NCBI GenBank assembly: GCA_964640945.1
Contig: CAZXIV010000011.1
Span: 1-43,911 of the forward strand
Length of the DNA stretch: 43,911 nt
Origin: JAGOUB01 sp964640945
Lineage (GTDB): Bacteria; Patescibacteriota; Gracilibacteria; Peribacterales; Peribacteraceae
Direction: 5' to 3'
This document shows positions 1 through 8,660 of this stretch, one piece after another (position 1 is the stretch's first letter; every line of letters starts with the position of its first letter). Under the pieces are notes generated by a model. It searched no databases, had not been told where the DNA came from, and saw nothing but the letters and a program-made list of their open reading frames with translations. The translations under genes were made by a program, and so were the position numbers.

Positions 1-67
1 ATTGTCATCACTTATTATAACATTTTATTGATATTTATTCAAATATGTCGGAAAGTCTATAAACCAG

Positions 68-95
68 TGCCTGGCCCGATGCGGGCGGGGAGGCA
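68..95 (-). terminator. possible terminator hairpin after the LamG/SLH gene
   Basis: A two-part inverted repeat (TGCCT...AGGCA outside, GCCCG/CGGGC inside, ATG loop) lies just beyond the stop of the gene ending at 110. There is no clean T tract after it in the gene's direction, so it is only terminator-like. The remaining 67 bases to the window edge are AT-rich and hold nothing else I can identify. Confidence 0.35.
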
Positions 96-109
96 GTGAT
101 CACTAAGCC

Positions 110-3100
110 TTAGAGAGACTCGTGCGCGAGGGCAATGATTTTCGCAACCTCCGCCCGACTGATGGAGTCGTCCGGGCGGAAGGTTTTAAGCAGATACCCG
201 TTCTCATCGGTATCTCCCGAAATGAAGCCGAAGAACGTAGCCGTGGCAATGGCGGCCGAGTAGGGGTGGTCACTGGGCACGTCGGAATAGGGTGCGCTCT
301 GGTTCTTGGCCACCCGCCAGCCCATCACTTCCATGATCGTTTGGATCACGGCTCCGCGCGTGGCCGGCACATTCACGTCCAGAGACGGCGTAAAGACGCT
401 TAAATGTGCATCTTCGGCGGCTTTTACATAGGCTGATGCCCAGGTGCCTTGGGCCGATTCGTTCTGCGGCGATCCATTGGCGAACGTCTGACCGGCGGCG
501 ACGAGGGCCATTTTGAGGACTTCGGCATAGGTGATGGGGTTCTCGACACCGAATTCACCCGTGAGATTGCCATCCGCATTTTTATATCCGCGGGCCATGT
601 CATTCTCAACCAGTGCCGCCACGTACGGCGCGAACCAGGCGTCGATGGGTACGTCGCGGTAAATCACAACGATCTTGGTCGAGGCATTCATCACCAGCGC
701 CAAGTGATCGCGCTTTTCCGCCACCACGACTGTCCCGTCTGCCCCGGCCGCCGCATGCTGCGGACTAGTCGACGAAGCGGACGAAGCGTGGGCGAGATTG
801 GTGACAGATGACGACGAGGCGCTCGCGGCCACGGTCGTGGCTTGGGCGAAACGCGAAGCGATGGCCAGTTGGGCCTGTTGAATCAGTGTAGTCATGTGAC
901 TGTCCGTACCGCGCCGGCCACCACCGCCGCCTCCGCTTGCACTTGTCGGGGAACTGGATGACGACGAAGAAGATGAGGAAGACGACGACGCAACGGTTGC
1001 AAAATTCCAGACGGTGCTGGTGCTAATACCGGCGAAATCGTTGCCCGCGGCATCCTCGAACGCCCCCGCCTCGATTTCGACGTGGTAGTCCGTGGCGTAC
1101 TCGAGCGTGACCGTCGGGGTAATGGTGACGACGGCGCTAGAAATGGAAACCTGGCCGCCGTTCGCGGCAATCGTCTCGATGGTGGCATCGTCGCTCGATT
1201 GCTTAAGAGTGATGTTCTTGGCGGCCACGGCGAGCGGGCTTTCCGAGAAAGTCACGACTAAGCTCGGGGTGAGGGCGACGCTCGTCGCGCCGTCCACGGG
1301 GGAGAACGAAGCGACTGTGGGCACCTGGGTATCGATCGTCAGACTCAGCGCCGTCGATTGGGCGGAGACGTTGCCCGCCGCATCGGTCTGCTTCGTTTTG
1401 ACCGAGTAGACACCACCGGTCAAGGTCGAAGCCGTGATGGTGACAGTGCCCCCGCTGCACGTGCCCGAACCGAGGACCGTCGCGCCGGACAGGGCTTGCA
1501 CCGTGGCGGCGCTTTCGCAGGTGACATCAAAAGTAGGCGTGGTGTCGGTCGTCACATTATCCGTGGTGGAGGTGCCGCTGTCGGAGGCACCCACCAGATC
1601 GGGCACACCTGGAGTCGAGGGCGAGGCGGAATCGATCGTCACCGACAGAGCCGTTGACTGGGCCGAAACGTTCCCCACTCCATCCGTCTGTCGAGCCGTG
1701 AGTGCGTACACCGCATCAGTTAGGCTCGATGAGGTAATGTTGACGGTTGAGGAGGCGCAGGTGCCGCTGCCGAGCACGGTTGCACCCGAGAGCACCTGGA
1801 CCGTAGCGGCGCTTTCGCAACTGATAGTGAAGGTTGGGGTCGTATCGCTGGTGATGTTATCCGTGGCCGACGTGCCGGAGTCGGAGGCGGCCGCCAGATC
1901 CGGCACTCCCGGCGCGGCCGGAGCGGTGGAGTCGATGGTAAAGCTTGTCACCGAGAGCGGCGTGGAGGCGTTGCCCGCCGCGTCCGTGACGGTGATCGTG
2001 CAGTTGGTGTGGGCGCCGTCGCTCAAGCTTTCGAAGGTGATGGCATTATTCGCGCCCGCGGCGCTGGTGGTGAGCGAGGTGCAATCGCCGCCGTAGCTGA
2101 TGGTGCCGGTATGACTGGCGGAAAAGGTGTAACTCGGCGTGCTGTCACTGGCCGGCGTCGGCACGGGCGTCACTTCGGCGAGCGTCGGAGCCGTCACGTC
2201 GAGAGTGACGGTAAGTCCGCTCGAAGCCGAAGAAACGTTGCCGGCCGGATCCGTCTGCAAGGCGGTGTATGAGCCCGTGGCCGCGGTGGGGTCGGTCAGG
2301 CTGACGGCAGACGCAGAACACGTCCCGGTCGCCACGGTGCTGCCGTCGCGCTGGAGTGAGACCGTGGCCCCCGACTCGCAGCTGATGGTAAACGTCGGGG
2401 TGGTGTCGTTCGTGAGATTATCGGTGTTCGAAAGGCCGGAATCGGAGGCGGAGTCGAGATTAGGAACACCCGGCGCGGCCGGCGCGGCGGTATCCACGCT
2501 GAAGGTGGTCACAGCCAGGGCAAGGGAAGCATTACTCGCCGCATCCGTGACGGTGATCGTGCAGTTGGAGTGGGCGCCGTCGCTCAAGCTTTCGAAGGTG
2601 ATGGTATTGCTCCCGCTTGAGGCGCTGGTGGTCAGCGAGGTGCAATCGCCGCCGTAGCTGATGGTGCCGGCCTCATCCACCGCAAAGGTATAACTGGGCG
2701 TGCTGTCGTTGGTGGGCGTGGGCACGGGCGTCACTTCGGCCAGGGTAGGCGCGGTCGAATCGAAGCCCCAATTGGTATTGTTTCCCGAATTTGAGAGGTT
2801 GTGGCCGTCGCCGGCGATGACGGTCGCATTCGCGTTTTGACTGTCTCGCACGTCGAGGTAGTCAAGTGTGCGCGTACCCTGCGGATCAAAGAGCCATTGC
2901 AGTCCCGTCACAGACGAGCGTAGCGAGAGAAGATTCCCCGCCGCGCCCTGGAGCGTGAGCAGGTTGAGAATGGTTTGCGTGGTACCACCCGCGAACGTGA
3001 GCGTGCGTGCGGCCGCGACGATCTTCGTCAGATTATAAAAGATCGTCGAACCCGAGAGCGCTTGGTTGGTGCCATCGAGCGTCACGGTGGCGCCACTGTG

Positions 3101-4576
3101 GGTAAAGGTGCCGCCGGATTTGGTCCAGTTACCGCTTACCGTAAAACTGCCCGTCGGCGCGAGCAGCGACCCGGCCGAAAGAGTGAGGGCTCCGTTGAGG
3201 TCGACGCCTCCCGTGGAGCCGCGGTACGTGCCGCCCGAGACCGTCAGTCCGCCATTGAGAGTCTGTTGACCCGTCGAGGCGAGGAAGGTGCCACCCGAGG
3301 CCGTCATCAAACCAGTCACTGTGACTGCATGGGTATTGGCGTTCATTGTCCCCTCACTGACGACATAGGCCCCATTGACCGTCAAATCCGCACTCAGACT
3401 GACCGTTCCCGACCCGGCGATGGTCAGATTCTGATAGGTGTTGCCCGTCACCAACCCCGAGGTGGTGCTGGCCGGCATGAGCCGGACCGTACCCTGGGTC
3501 GTGGGCACTGTGACGGACGTCAGTGTTTCCGTATTTTTCAGACCGAAGGTGCCGTAGTTTGTAAAAACGCCCGCATCGTTCATCGTCAGATTTTGGCCTT
3601 CAAGACGGAGCGTCGCGCCAGTGTTGATCGTCAGGCCGGCAACCTTGACGGCTCCCGTAAAGGCCAGCGGACTGCCGCCTGATTTGATTGTCAGACGAGC
3701 ATACGGATCGGGGATGACGCTGCCGCTCCAGTTGCCCGCGCTTTCAAACTTCGTGGAATTGGTGCCGTCCCAATAGACCATCGGATGCCTGCCTTGGTAG
3801 ATCTCTTGGGCTTCGCGGGCAGACAGGGCGCGGTTATAAATGCGCACGTCGTCGAGATACCCGTTCAAATAGTTGATAACGCTAGTGCGGACAACCGCGG
3901 CGAGTGTGGTCCGGTCGAGCGTGAGGGTGCCGCGGGTGTAATTGAAGCTAGTGGCGTCGCGCTGGCCGTCGATGTACAGCGCGACCGTGCCGTTACTGTC
4001 GACCCAGGTCACATGGTGCCAGGTGCTGTCGGCGATGACCGAAGTCGAGACTTGGCTGAGGCGGGTGGAGTTGGAATCGTCGCGAATGAAGGCGGTGATC
4101 TTCGTCGTGTTTCCAGCACCGTTGCCCACGCCGAGTGTAAACAGCGGCGTACTGGTCGTGGAACGACCTTCACCAAAAATAAATTTGTTCGTTTGGGCCG
4201 GGGCCTTAATCCAAAAGGCGATGGTGTAGGTTCCGTAGTTATACACACCAGAGGAGAAGCCGCTTAAGGGCAGATAATCGTCCGTGCCGTCAAAACTGAG
4301 ACTGCGTGCGTTCGTGAACGTAGTGGTGGCAACATCCGTCGAAATCGTGGGGCCACCCGTATGTGTGCCCGTATGTCCGTCCCCCGAAGAGTCGACCGCG
4401 CTCGTGCCGCTCGTTTCATCCAACTTCCAGTAGCCCACCAAGGCATCGGCACTGATCTGAGCCGCAAAAACTGGCAGAGGCGGAAGGACCGACGTCAGCA
4501 TGGCGCTGCCGACAATGATGGCCAGCATTCTCCGAGCAGTCAGTGCCAAGGCGGGGGGTGTTTGTTGAGATGACAT
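110..4576 (-). CDS. giant LamG / Ig-like / SLH-domain surface protein
   Basis: A 1488-residue exported envelope protein. A signal peptide (about residues 1-39, ending PVFAA) precedes a LamG/concanavalin-like domain (about 46-263: GYWKLDE near the start, YLDDVRIYNRALSAREAQEIY at the end). Residues about 270-620 form short glycine/threonine-rich beta-type repeats. Several Ig-like modules follow (repeated TPSYTF, CTITVTDA and TTPTF.I.CESAATV patterns), then a Big_5-like domain (SPVDGATSVALTPSLVVTFSE). A poly-Ser/Gly linker leads to three C-terminal SLH-like repeats, so anchoring to a secondary cell-wall polymer or S-layer is likely. LamG domains usually bind carbohydrate or protein ligands; no enzymatic motif is visible. 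The start fits the signal peptide, and a TAATAC -10-like box lies 6 bases before the ATG. Gene and product are monocistronic. Domain calls are firm; ligand and role are unknown. Confidence 0.85.
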   Translation of the reverse strand: MSSQQTPPALALTARRMLAIIVGSAMLTSVLPPLPVFAAQISADALVGYWKLDETSGTSAVDSSGDGHTGTHTGGPTISTDVATTTFTNARSLSFDGTDDYLPLSGFSSGVYNYGTYTIAFWIKAPAQTNKFIFGEGRSTTSTPLFTLGVGNGAGNTTKITAFIRDDSNSTRLSQVSTSVIADSTWHHVTWVDSNGTVALYIDGQRDATSFNYTRGTLTLDRTTLAAVVRTSVINYLNGYLDDVRIYNRALSAREAQEIYQGRHPMVYWDGTNSTKFESAGNWSGSVIPDPYARLTIKSGGSPLAFTGAVKVAGLTINTGATLRLEGQNLTMNDAGVFTNYGTFGLKNTETLTSVTVPTTQGTVRLMPASTTSGLVTGNTYQNLTIAGSGTVSLSADLTVNGAYVVSEGTMNANTHAVTVTGLMTASGGTFLASTGQQTLNGGLTVSGGTYRGSTGGVDLNGALTLSAGSLLAPTGSFTVSGNWTKSGGTFTHSGATVTLDGTNQALSGSTIFYNLTKIVAAARTLTFAGGTTQTILNLLTLQGAAGNLLSLRSSVTGLQWLFDPQGTRTLDYLDVRDSQNANATVIAGDGHNLSNSGNNTNWGFDSTAPTLAEVTPVPTPTNDSTPSYTFAVDEAGTISYGGDCTSLTTSASSGSNTITFESLSDGAHSNCTITVTDAASNASLALAVTTFSVDTAAPAAPGVPNLDSASDSGLSNTDNLTNDTTPTFTISCESGATVSLQRDGSTVATGTCSASAVSLTDPTAATGSYTALQTDPAGNVSSASSGLTVTLDVTAPTLAEVTPVPTPASDSTPSYTFSASHTGTISYGGDCTSLTTSAAGANNAITFESLSDGAHTNCTITVTDAAGNASTPLSVTSFTIDSTAPAAPGVPDLAAASDSGTSATDNITSDTTPTFTISCESAATVQVLSGATVLGSGTCASSTVNITSSSLTDAVYALTARQTDGVGNVSAQSTALSVTIDSASPSTPGVPDLVGASDSGTSTTDNVTTDTTPTFDVTCESAATVQALSGATVLGSGTCSGGTVTITASTLTGGVYSVKTKQTDAAGNVSAQSTALSLTIDTQVPTVASFSPVDGATSVALTPSLVVTFSESPLAVAAKNITLKQSSDDATIETIAANGGQVSISSAVVTITPTVTLEYATDYHVEIEAGAFEDAAGNDFAGISTSTVWNFATVASSSSSSSSSSSSSPTSASGGGGGGRRGTDSHMTTLIQQAQLAIASRFAQATTVAASASSSSVTNLAHASSASSTSPQHAAAGADGTVVVAEKRDHLALVMNASTKIVVIYRDVPIDAWFAPYVAALVENDMARGYKNADGNLTGEFGVENPITYAEVLKMALVAAGQTFANGSPQNESAQGTWASAYVKAAEDAHLSVFTPSLDVNVPATRGAVIQTIMEVMGWRVAKNQSAPYSDVPSDHPYSAAIATATFFGFISGDTDENGYLLKTFRPDDSISRAEVAKIIALAHESL

Positions 4577-4815
4577 GATTTCGTATTATTTTATCATAAA
4601 GATGATTTTCTGTACAGATGGGAAACCGCCGACCCAAAAACGGCTGCCTATCGTCTCAAAATTCTTCTCGATACGCGCCGATCTCTTGGGCCGTTCGCCA
4701 CCAGGGCCAATCTAGATTAGATCAGATTTTAAAGGGAAAGAAAGACGACACGACCGCTTCGGCTCCACAAGCGCGACACCTTGTTTATGATACCGCCGTA
4801 CCTTCTCCGCTTCTC

Positions 4816-5838
4816 ATGCGCGCCCTCCCGACTCTCGCTTTCACGCTGTTACTCGTCACGCTGGGCCCTACCGCCTCAGCGCAATCGACTCCCCTCTCCT
4901 TCAGCGATGTCCCCCCCAGCCACCAAGCGCACGACGCCGTACACTACTTGGCCGCCCAAAACGTGCTCAAGGGCTACAGCGACGGCACCTTCCGCCCCGA
5001 CCAGCGTGTCACCCGGGCCGAAGCGATCAAGATCATCGTCAGCGCCGTCTCCTCTCCCGATCGGACATTCACGCCCAATACCACCAGTCTCTACACCGAT
5101 GTGCCCGTGGGCGTCTGGTACGAACCGTACGTGACTGCCGCCCAGAAAGAACTCGGCATCATCGATGGTCCGCCAAAATCTACGTGGTTCCGCGGCGAGA
5201 ACAACGTGACCAAGGCCGAGTTTTTAAAGATGTTTCTCCTCGGGAAGAAGATCGATCCTTTGGCCTACGATGAGATCAAACTGCCACTCTCATCCGACGT
5301 AACGGACGCCACCGCTTGGTACTACCCCTACCTGCGGTTCGCCATCACGGCCTCCATGATCATGGTGCAGAGCGACGGCACGCTCAATCCCGCTCAAGAG
5401 CTCACGCGCGGACAAGTCGCCCTCATCCTCCACCGTTACTTCATGTACAACGACGGCCGCCGCACGCAGTCACTTCTTTCCGCAGCGGAAAGTGATCTCA
5501 TTAATGTGCTGCAGATGCTCGACGAGAAGAGCATCGACCAAGCCGGCTACGCCTCGGCCCGCGCCCTCCTCGCCGTCCGGGGCGCCAACACCAAGAATCC
5601 CGAGGCCCCCCTCGTCCAAGGCGCCGTCAAGATCACACAAGCCTTCCGTTCGCTGGTACGCGGTTACATCGCCGGGTCGATGGGCAACTTCGACGAAGCG
5701 GTCACGCTCTCAAAGGAGGCGTGGACACTCGCGGATCAGGCCCGCAGCAAGAGCGCCGACCTTGGCGCCCTCGCTGAGCAAGTCCAAGTGATCGCCTCGA
5801 ACATGGCCGAAACCGCGCGCAGCGCCGGAGTACAATAA
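4816..5838 (+). CDS. secreted SLH-domain protein
   Basis: A 340-residue exported protein. The start at 4816 is chosen because MRALPTLAFTLLLVTLG...ASAQ is a clean signal peptide; the open frame extends upstream to 4618 but that stretch looks non-coding. Three SLH domains follow in order: one around residues 30-80 (SDVPPSHQAHDAVHYLA, GYSDGTFRPDQRVTRAEAIK), one around 95-150 (YTDVPVGVWYEPYV, NNVTKAEFLKMF) and one around 160-215 (DATAWYYPYLRFA, QELTRGQVALILHRY). The last ~110 residues are a helical, alanine-rich region without a recognisable fold. SLH triplets bind pyruvylated cell-wall polymers, so this is probably a wall-attached structural or accessory protein. It is divergent to the LamG/SLH gene and closed by a strong terminator. 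Confidence 0.85.
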   Translation: MRALPTLAFTLLLVTLGPTASAQSTPLSFSDVPPSHQAHDAVHYLAAQNVLKGYSDGTFRPDQRVTRAEAIKIIVSAVSSPDRTFTPNTTSLYTDVPVGVWYEPYVTAAQKELGIIDGPPKSTWFRGENNVTKAEFLKMFLLGKKIDPLAYDEIKLPLSSDVTDATAWYYPYLRFAITASMIMVQSDGTLNPAQELTRGQVALILHRYFMYNDGRRTQSLLSAAESDLINVLQMLDEKSIDQAGYASARALLAVRGANTKNPEAPLVQGAVKITQAFRSLVRGYIAGSMGNFDEAVTLSKEAWTLADQARSKSADLGALAEQVQVIASNMAETARSAGVQ

Positions 5839-5854
5839 CTCTCCACTTGGCTAC

Positions 5855-5884
5855 AAAAACGGCGGCCCTGCGGCCGCCGTTTTT
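5855..5884. terminator. bidirectional intrinsic terminator
   Basis: A perfect 13-bp stem, AAAAACGGCGGCC with GGCCGCCGTTTTT, and a 4-base loop. The T tract on one side and A tract on the other let it serve both the SLH gene ending at 5838 and the convergent small gene ending at 5904. Confidence 0.9.
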
Positions 5885-5903
5885 AGTCAACGATCACTGT
5901 CGA

Positions 5904-6215
5904 TCAGTGCTTGTGGCCTTGAGGGCCGCCGCAACCGCAACCGGCTTGCATCTCACTGCCGCAGCCAGTCGGGCCGCAACCGCAACCTCCGGCCTCACAA
6001 CCGCAGCAGGCCATAAGGACTTTCTTCCAGGCAAGAAGCGAAGCGATAAGCGCGAAGAGCGCGAGTGAACCTTCGGCCGTGCCGAACTGCATACCGCCAA
6101 CGAAGTGCGCCTTGTAGACGCCGATGGCAGCCGCGATCGTCGTGAGCGTGAAGACGATGGCAAGAACAACGGCGATGGCTTTGCAACCGCCGCAATTGGA
6201 AGAATCACAGGACAT
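5904..6215 (-). CDS. small cysteine-rich two-helix membrane protein
   Basis: A 103-residue protein with no recognised family. The N-terminus carries C3, C8 and C11, the last two forming a CGGC motif directly before a first membrane helix (about residues 12-34, AIAVVLAIVFTLTTIAAAIG). A second helix spans about 48-65. The C-terminal ~35 residues are almost entirely Gly and Cys (CCGCEAGGCGCG, CGCGG), with eight cysteines, and end GHKH. The composition suggests metal binding or a thiol/disulfide relay; that is inference only. Both tails should lie on the same side of the membrane. It is monocistronic, behind a plausible promoter at 6252-6279, and convergent with the SLH gene. Confidence 0.75.
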   Translation of the reverse strand: MSCDSSNCGGCKAIAVVLAIVFTLTTIAAAIGVYKAHFVGGMQFGTAEGSLALFALIASLLAWKKVLMACCGCEAGGCGCGPTGCGSEMQAGCGCGGPQGHKH

Positions 6216-6251
6216 GAGGATGGGGTGGGAGGAAATAGGAAGGTTGCCGCC

Positions 6252-6279
6252 ATCGTACTCTTTGCCGCTGATTGATCAA
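6252..6279 (-). promoter_or_regulatory. promoter for the small cysteine-rich membrane protein
   Basis: On the minus strand TTGATC (6274-6279), a 16-base spacer, then TACGAT (6252-6257). It gives a leader of about 30 bases before the ATG at 6215. Confidence 0.4.
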
Positions 6280-6324
6280 GTATTGTGCTCAAAGCCGGCA
6301 AAAGCGGCGCAAACGGCTTCGGTC

Positions 6325-6353
6325 TTGGCTTTTTGCCCATCCCACGGTAGAGT
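6325..6353 (+). promoter_or_regulatory. promoter for hisS
   Basis: TTGGCT (6325-6330), a 17-base spacer and TAGAGT (6348-6353), about 26 bases before the hisS ATG. A small GCGGG/CCCGC hairpin (around 6355-6371) containing the palindrome AACGTT lies between the -10 box and the start. Confidence 0.5.
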
Positions 6354-6379
6354 AGCGGGCAACGTTCCCGCTTTTCTGC

Positions 6380-7720
6380 ATGGCCGAAATTTTTCGCTCT
6401 CCCAAAGGCACGCACGATGTCCTCCCCGAGGACCACACCTACATGACCTACATCAAGAAGGCTGTGCGTCACCGCGCGCGCCAAGCAGGCTTCCGTCGCA
6501 TCGACCCGCCGATGTTCGAGATGAAGGGTGTGTTTGAGCGCGGCATCGGCCAGCATACCGACGTCGTGGAGAAGGAGCTCTTCACCGTTATCGGTAAGAA
6601 GAACGCCGAAGGCGACGCCTCCGAATTTGCCCTGCGCCCGGAGTTTACGGCCGGTATCTGCCGCTCGTACGTGGAGCACGGTATGCAGCAGCTCCCCCAG
6701 CCCGTGGAGCTCTACGCCATCGGCCCGTGCTTCCGCTATGACCGCCCCCAAAAAGGCCGCTACCGCCAGTTCCACCAGCTCGACTTCGAAGTGATCGGCC
6801 TTAAGGACCCCAGCCTCGACGCCCAGCTCATCCAGGTGCTCATGAAAATCATGAGCGATCTGCGCATCCGCGACCGCCTCGTCCTGCAGGTGAACAACAT
6901 CGGCACAAGCGCTCACCGCCAGGCCTTCGCCCAAGCCCTCAAGGACCACTTCACCGGCAAGGAGCGCTTCTTTCCCGAGGTCGACCAGCGTCGCCTGACC
7001 ACAAATCCCCTGCGCCTGCTCGATTCCAAGGAGGAAGAGACGCAGATCCTCCTCAAGAACGCCCCCACCCTCAGCCAGTTCCTCGACGACGAGAGCCGCG
7101 AGTACCACGCCACGGTACTTGAATATCTGACGGAGCTCGGCATCCAATTCGTCGAGAACCCGGGCCTGGTGCGCGGTCTCGACTACTACACCCAAACGGT
7201 CTTTGAACTCTGGGATAGCTCGACCGGCGCCCAGAACGCGATCGGCGGCGGCGGCCGCTACGACGGCCTCATCGAACTGTTCGGCGGCCAACCGACCCCG
7301 GGCATCGGCTTTGCCTGCGGCCTCGAGCGCATCATCTGGCACATGCAGGAAGCGCAGGTGCCGGTGCCGGACAAGGACCAGACCGACGTCTTCGTCGCCC
7401 AGCTCGGGCCGGAGGCCAAGAAAAAGTCGCTGCGCCTCATCAGCGACCTGCGTGAGCTCGGCGTGCACACCATCGGCGCCCTCGGTGAGGCCAGCCTTAA
7501 GAGTCAGATGCGTCTGGCCGACAAGTTCGAAGCCCGCTACACCCTGCTCCTCGGCAAGATGGAGGTTATCAAGAACCGCATCATTCTGCGCGACATGAAG
7601 GCCGGCAAGCAGAAGGAAATCGACTTCAACCAGGCCATCCCGCAAATCCTCAAGCGCCTGGGCATGGAGAACCTCGACACCTACTCCATTCGAGACCAGA
7701 TGGAGTCCGGCGCCGACTAG
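6380..7720 (+). CDS. hisS: histidyl-tRNA synthetase
   Basis: A class II aminoacyl-tRNA synthetase that charges tRNA-His with histidine in the cytoplasm. The 446 residues are close to the usual bacterial length. The N-terminus reads FRSPKGTHDVLPED, the family opening. Motif 2 is visible as FRYDRPQKGRYRQFHQLD, the histidine-specific motif as LVRGLDYYTQTVFE, and motif 3 as GFACGLERI after GGGGRYDGL. The C-terminal ~90 residues form the anticodon-binding domain. The start at 6380 fits the family's N-terminus; no Shine-Dalgarno precedes it, only a pyrimidine-rich CCCGCTTTTCTGC. It is transcribed alone, and its stop lies 9 bases from the convergent oxidoreductase gene. Confidence 0.97.
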   Translation: MAEIFRSPKGTHDVLPEDHTYMTYIKKAVRHRARQAGFRRIDPPMFEMKGVFERGIGQHTDVVEKELFTVIGKKNAEGDASEFALRPEFTAGICRSYVEHGMQQLPQPVELYAIGPCFRYDRPQKGRYRQFHQLDFEVIGLKDPSLDAQLIQVLMKIMSDLRIRDRLVLQVNNIGTSAHRQAFAQALKDHFTGKERFFPEVDQRRLTTNPLRLLDSKEEETQILLKNAPTLSQFLDDESREYHATVLEYLTELGIQFVENPGLVRGLDYYTQTVFELWDSSTGAQNAIGGGGRYDGLIELFGGQPTPGIGFACGLERIIWHMQEAQVPVPDKDQTDVFVAQLGPEAKKKSLRLISDLRELGVHTIGALGEASLKSQMRLADKFEARYTLLLGKMEVIKNRIILRDMKAGKQKEIDFNQAIPQILKRLGMENLDTYSIRDQMESGAD

Positions 7721-7729
7721 GATTGACGA

Positions 7730-8656
7730 TCAGGCCAGGAGACGATCAGCCAGCTCGCGCCCGATGTGGGCACAGCCACGCACGGCGCTGCCGCAAGCAG
7801 CACCGATGAGGCGATTGTCGCTCGTGTGAACGAGTAAGGTCTTCGGCTTGGCATCGATTTGCCAAAGGACACGTTCCACTTTTGCCTCAACCAAGAAGGG
7901 TGCAGCCGCAGCCAGACCGGACTTCAAGAGCGCGGCAAACTGTTCAGGCTCGGGACCGTCGGGCAGTGTGTCTGCCACGGCATCCTCTTGGCCGACAACC
8001 ACCCTGAGCGCACCGCCTATTTTTTTGATGAAGAAATACGCGTCGCCCTTGGTCAGTCGAATGATGGTATGAGGCATCTCGGCCCGCTCCGGTCCCACCG
8101 GCAAATCCAAAACGAACAACTGGCGCTTCTCCGTCTCAAACGACATTCCTGGCACAAATAATGGCGTCCTGGCGCCTATGGCCACCAGCACTTTAGCGGC
8201 CGTAACATCGCCCGCGGCAGTGTGGACGATGTACCCCTCTCCGTCCGCATCGATGCCGATTACTTCGGACCCGCGCTTCACCTCAATCCCGCCTTCAGTG
8301 CTGCGATCAAGTAGCCACTGGACGAGCTTGGCACTGGCGATATTGAGAGACGGCACAAGTAGTCCCTCATCTAGAAAGAAGTAGGGATTCCGTAGAGCAT
8401 CTAAGTCGACACCTTCGGCCAGACGCGCTTCGATAAAATCGCGCGTCTCCTCTGTCATCGCGCGCTTGAGCGGCTCGGGCCAATTCCAGCGCACGCAACC
8501 ACCGGCATTGCGGTAGGCCGCATCCGACTGCTCCGCATTGTCTTTGGTGATGAGCGCGATCTTCTTACCCGTTTGCGCCAGCGACAAGCGGTAGGCCGTG
8601 CTCGCTCCAATAGGTCCGCCACCGATGATAAGGATGTCGTAATGAGAGTTCGTCAT
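7730..8656 (-). CDS. FAD-dependent oxidoreductase, DAO type
   Basis: A 308-residue flavoprotein of the D-amino-acid oxidase/glycerol-3-phosphate dehydrogenase-like family. The N-terminal ADP-binding beta-alpha-beta motif is clear (DILIIGGGPIGASTAYRLS). Further landmarks are NAGGCVRWNW, a mid-protein segment AAKVLVAIGARTPLF typical of the second FAD contact, and the C-terminal RLIGAACGSAVRGC. It is somewhat shorter than most DAO enzymes (about 350-400), and its substrate cannot be told from sequence. It lies 4 bases downstream of the GCS2-like gene on the same strand, so the two are almost certainly one transcript and may act on the same amino-acid-like metabolite. Confidence 0.8.
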   Translation of the reverse strand: MTNSHYDILIIGGGPIGASTAYRLSLAQTGKKIALITKDNAEQSDAAYRNAGGCVRWNWPEPLKRAMTEETRDFIEARLAEGVDLDALRNPYFFLDEGLLVPSLNIASAKLVQWLLDRSTEGGIEVKRGSEVIGIDADGEGYIVHTAAGDVTAAKVLVAIGARTPLFVPGMSFETEKRQLFVLDLPVGPERAEMPHTIIRLTKGDAYFFIKKIGGALRVVVGQEDAVADTLPDGPEPEQFAALLKSGLAAAAPFLVEAKVERVLWQIDAKPKTLLVHTSDNRLIGAACGSAVRGCAHIGRELADRLLA

Positions 8657-8660
8657 GGTT

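Noticed and set aside
5894..7645. Long minus-strand frame opposite hisS (583 codons)
   Set aside because: It is the mirror of a GC-rich real gene: it covers two genes' intergenic space, has no family motifs, and hisS is unambiguous. Similar mirrors lie opposite glyS (39408-40793) and the cysteine-rich genes (22529-24049, 30012-31481, 33977-35404, 36765-38018).
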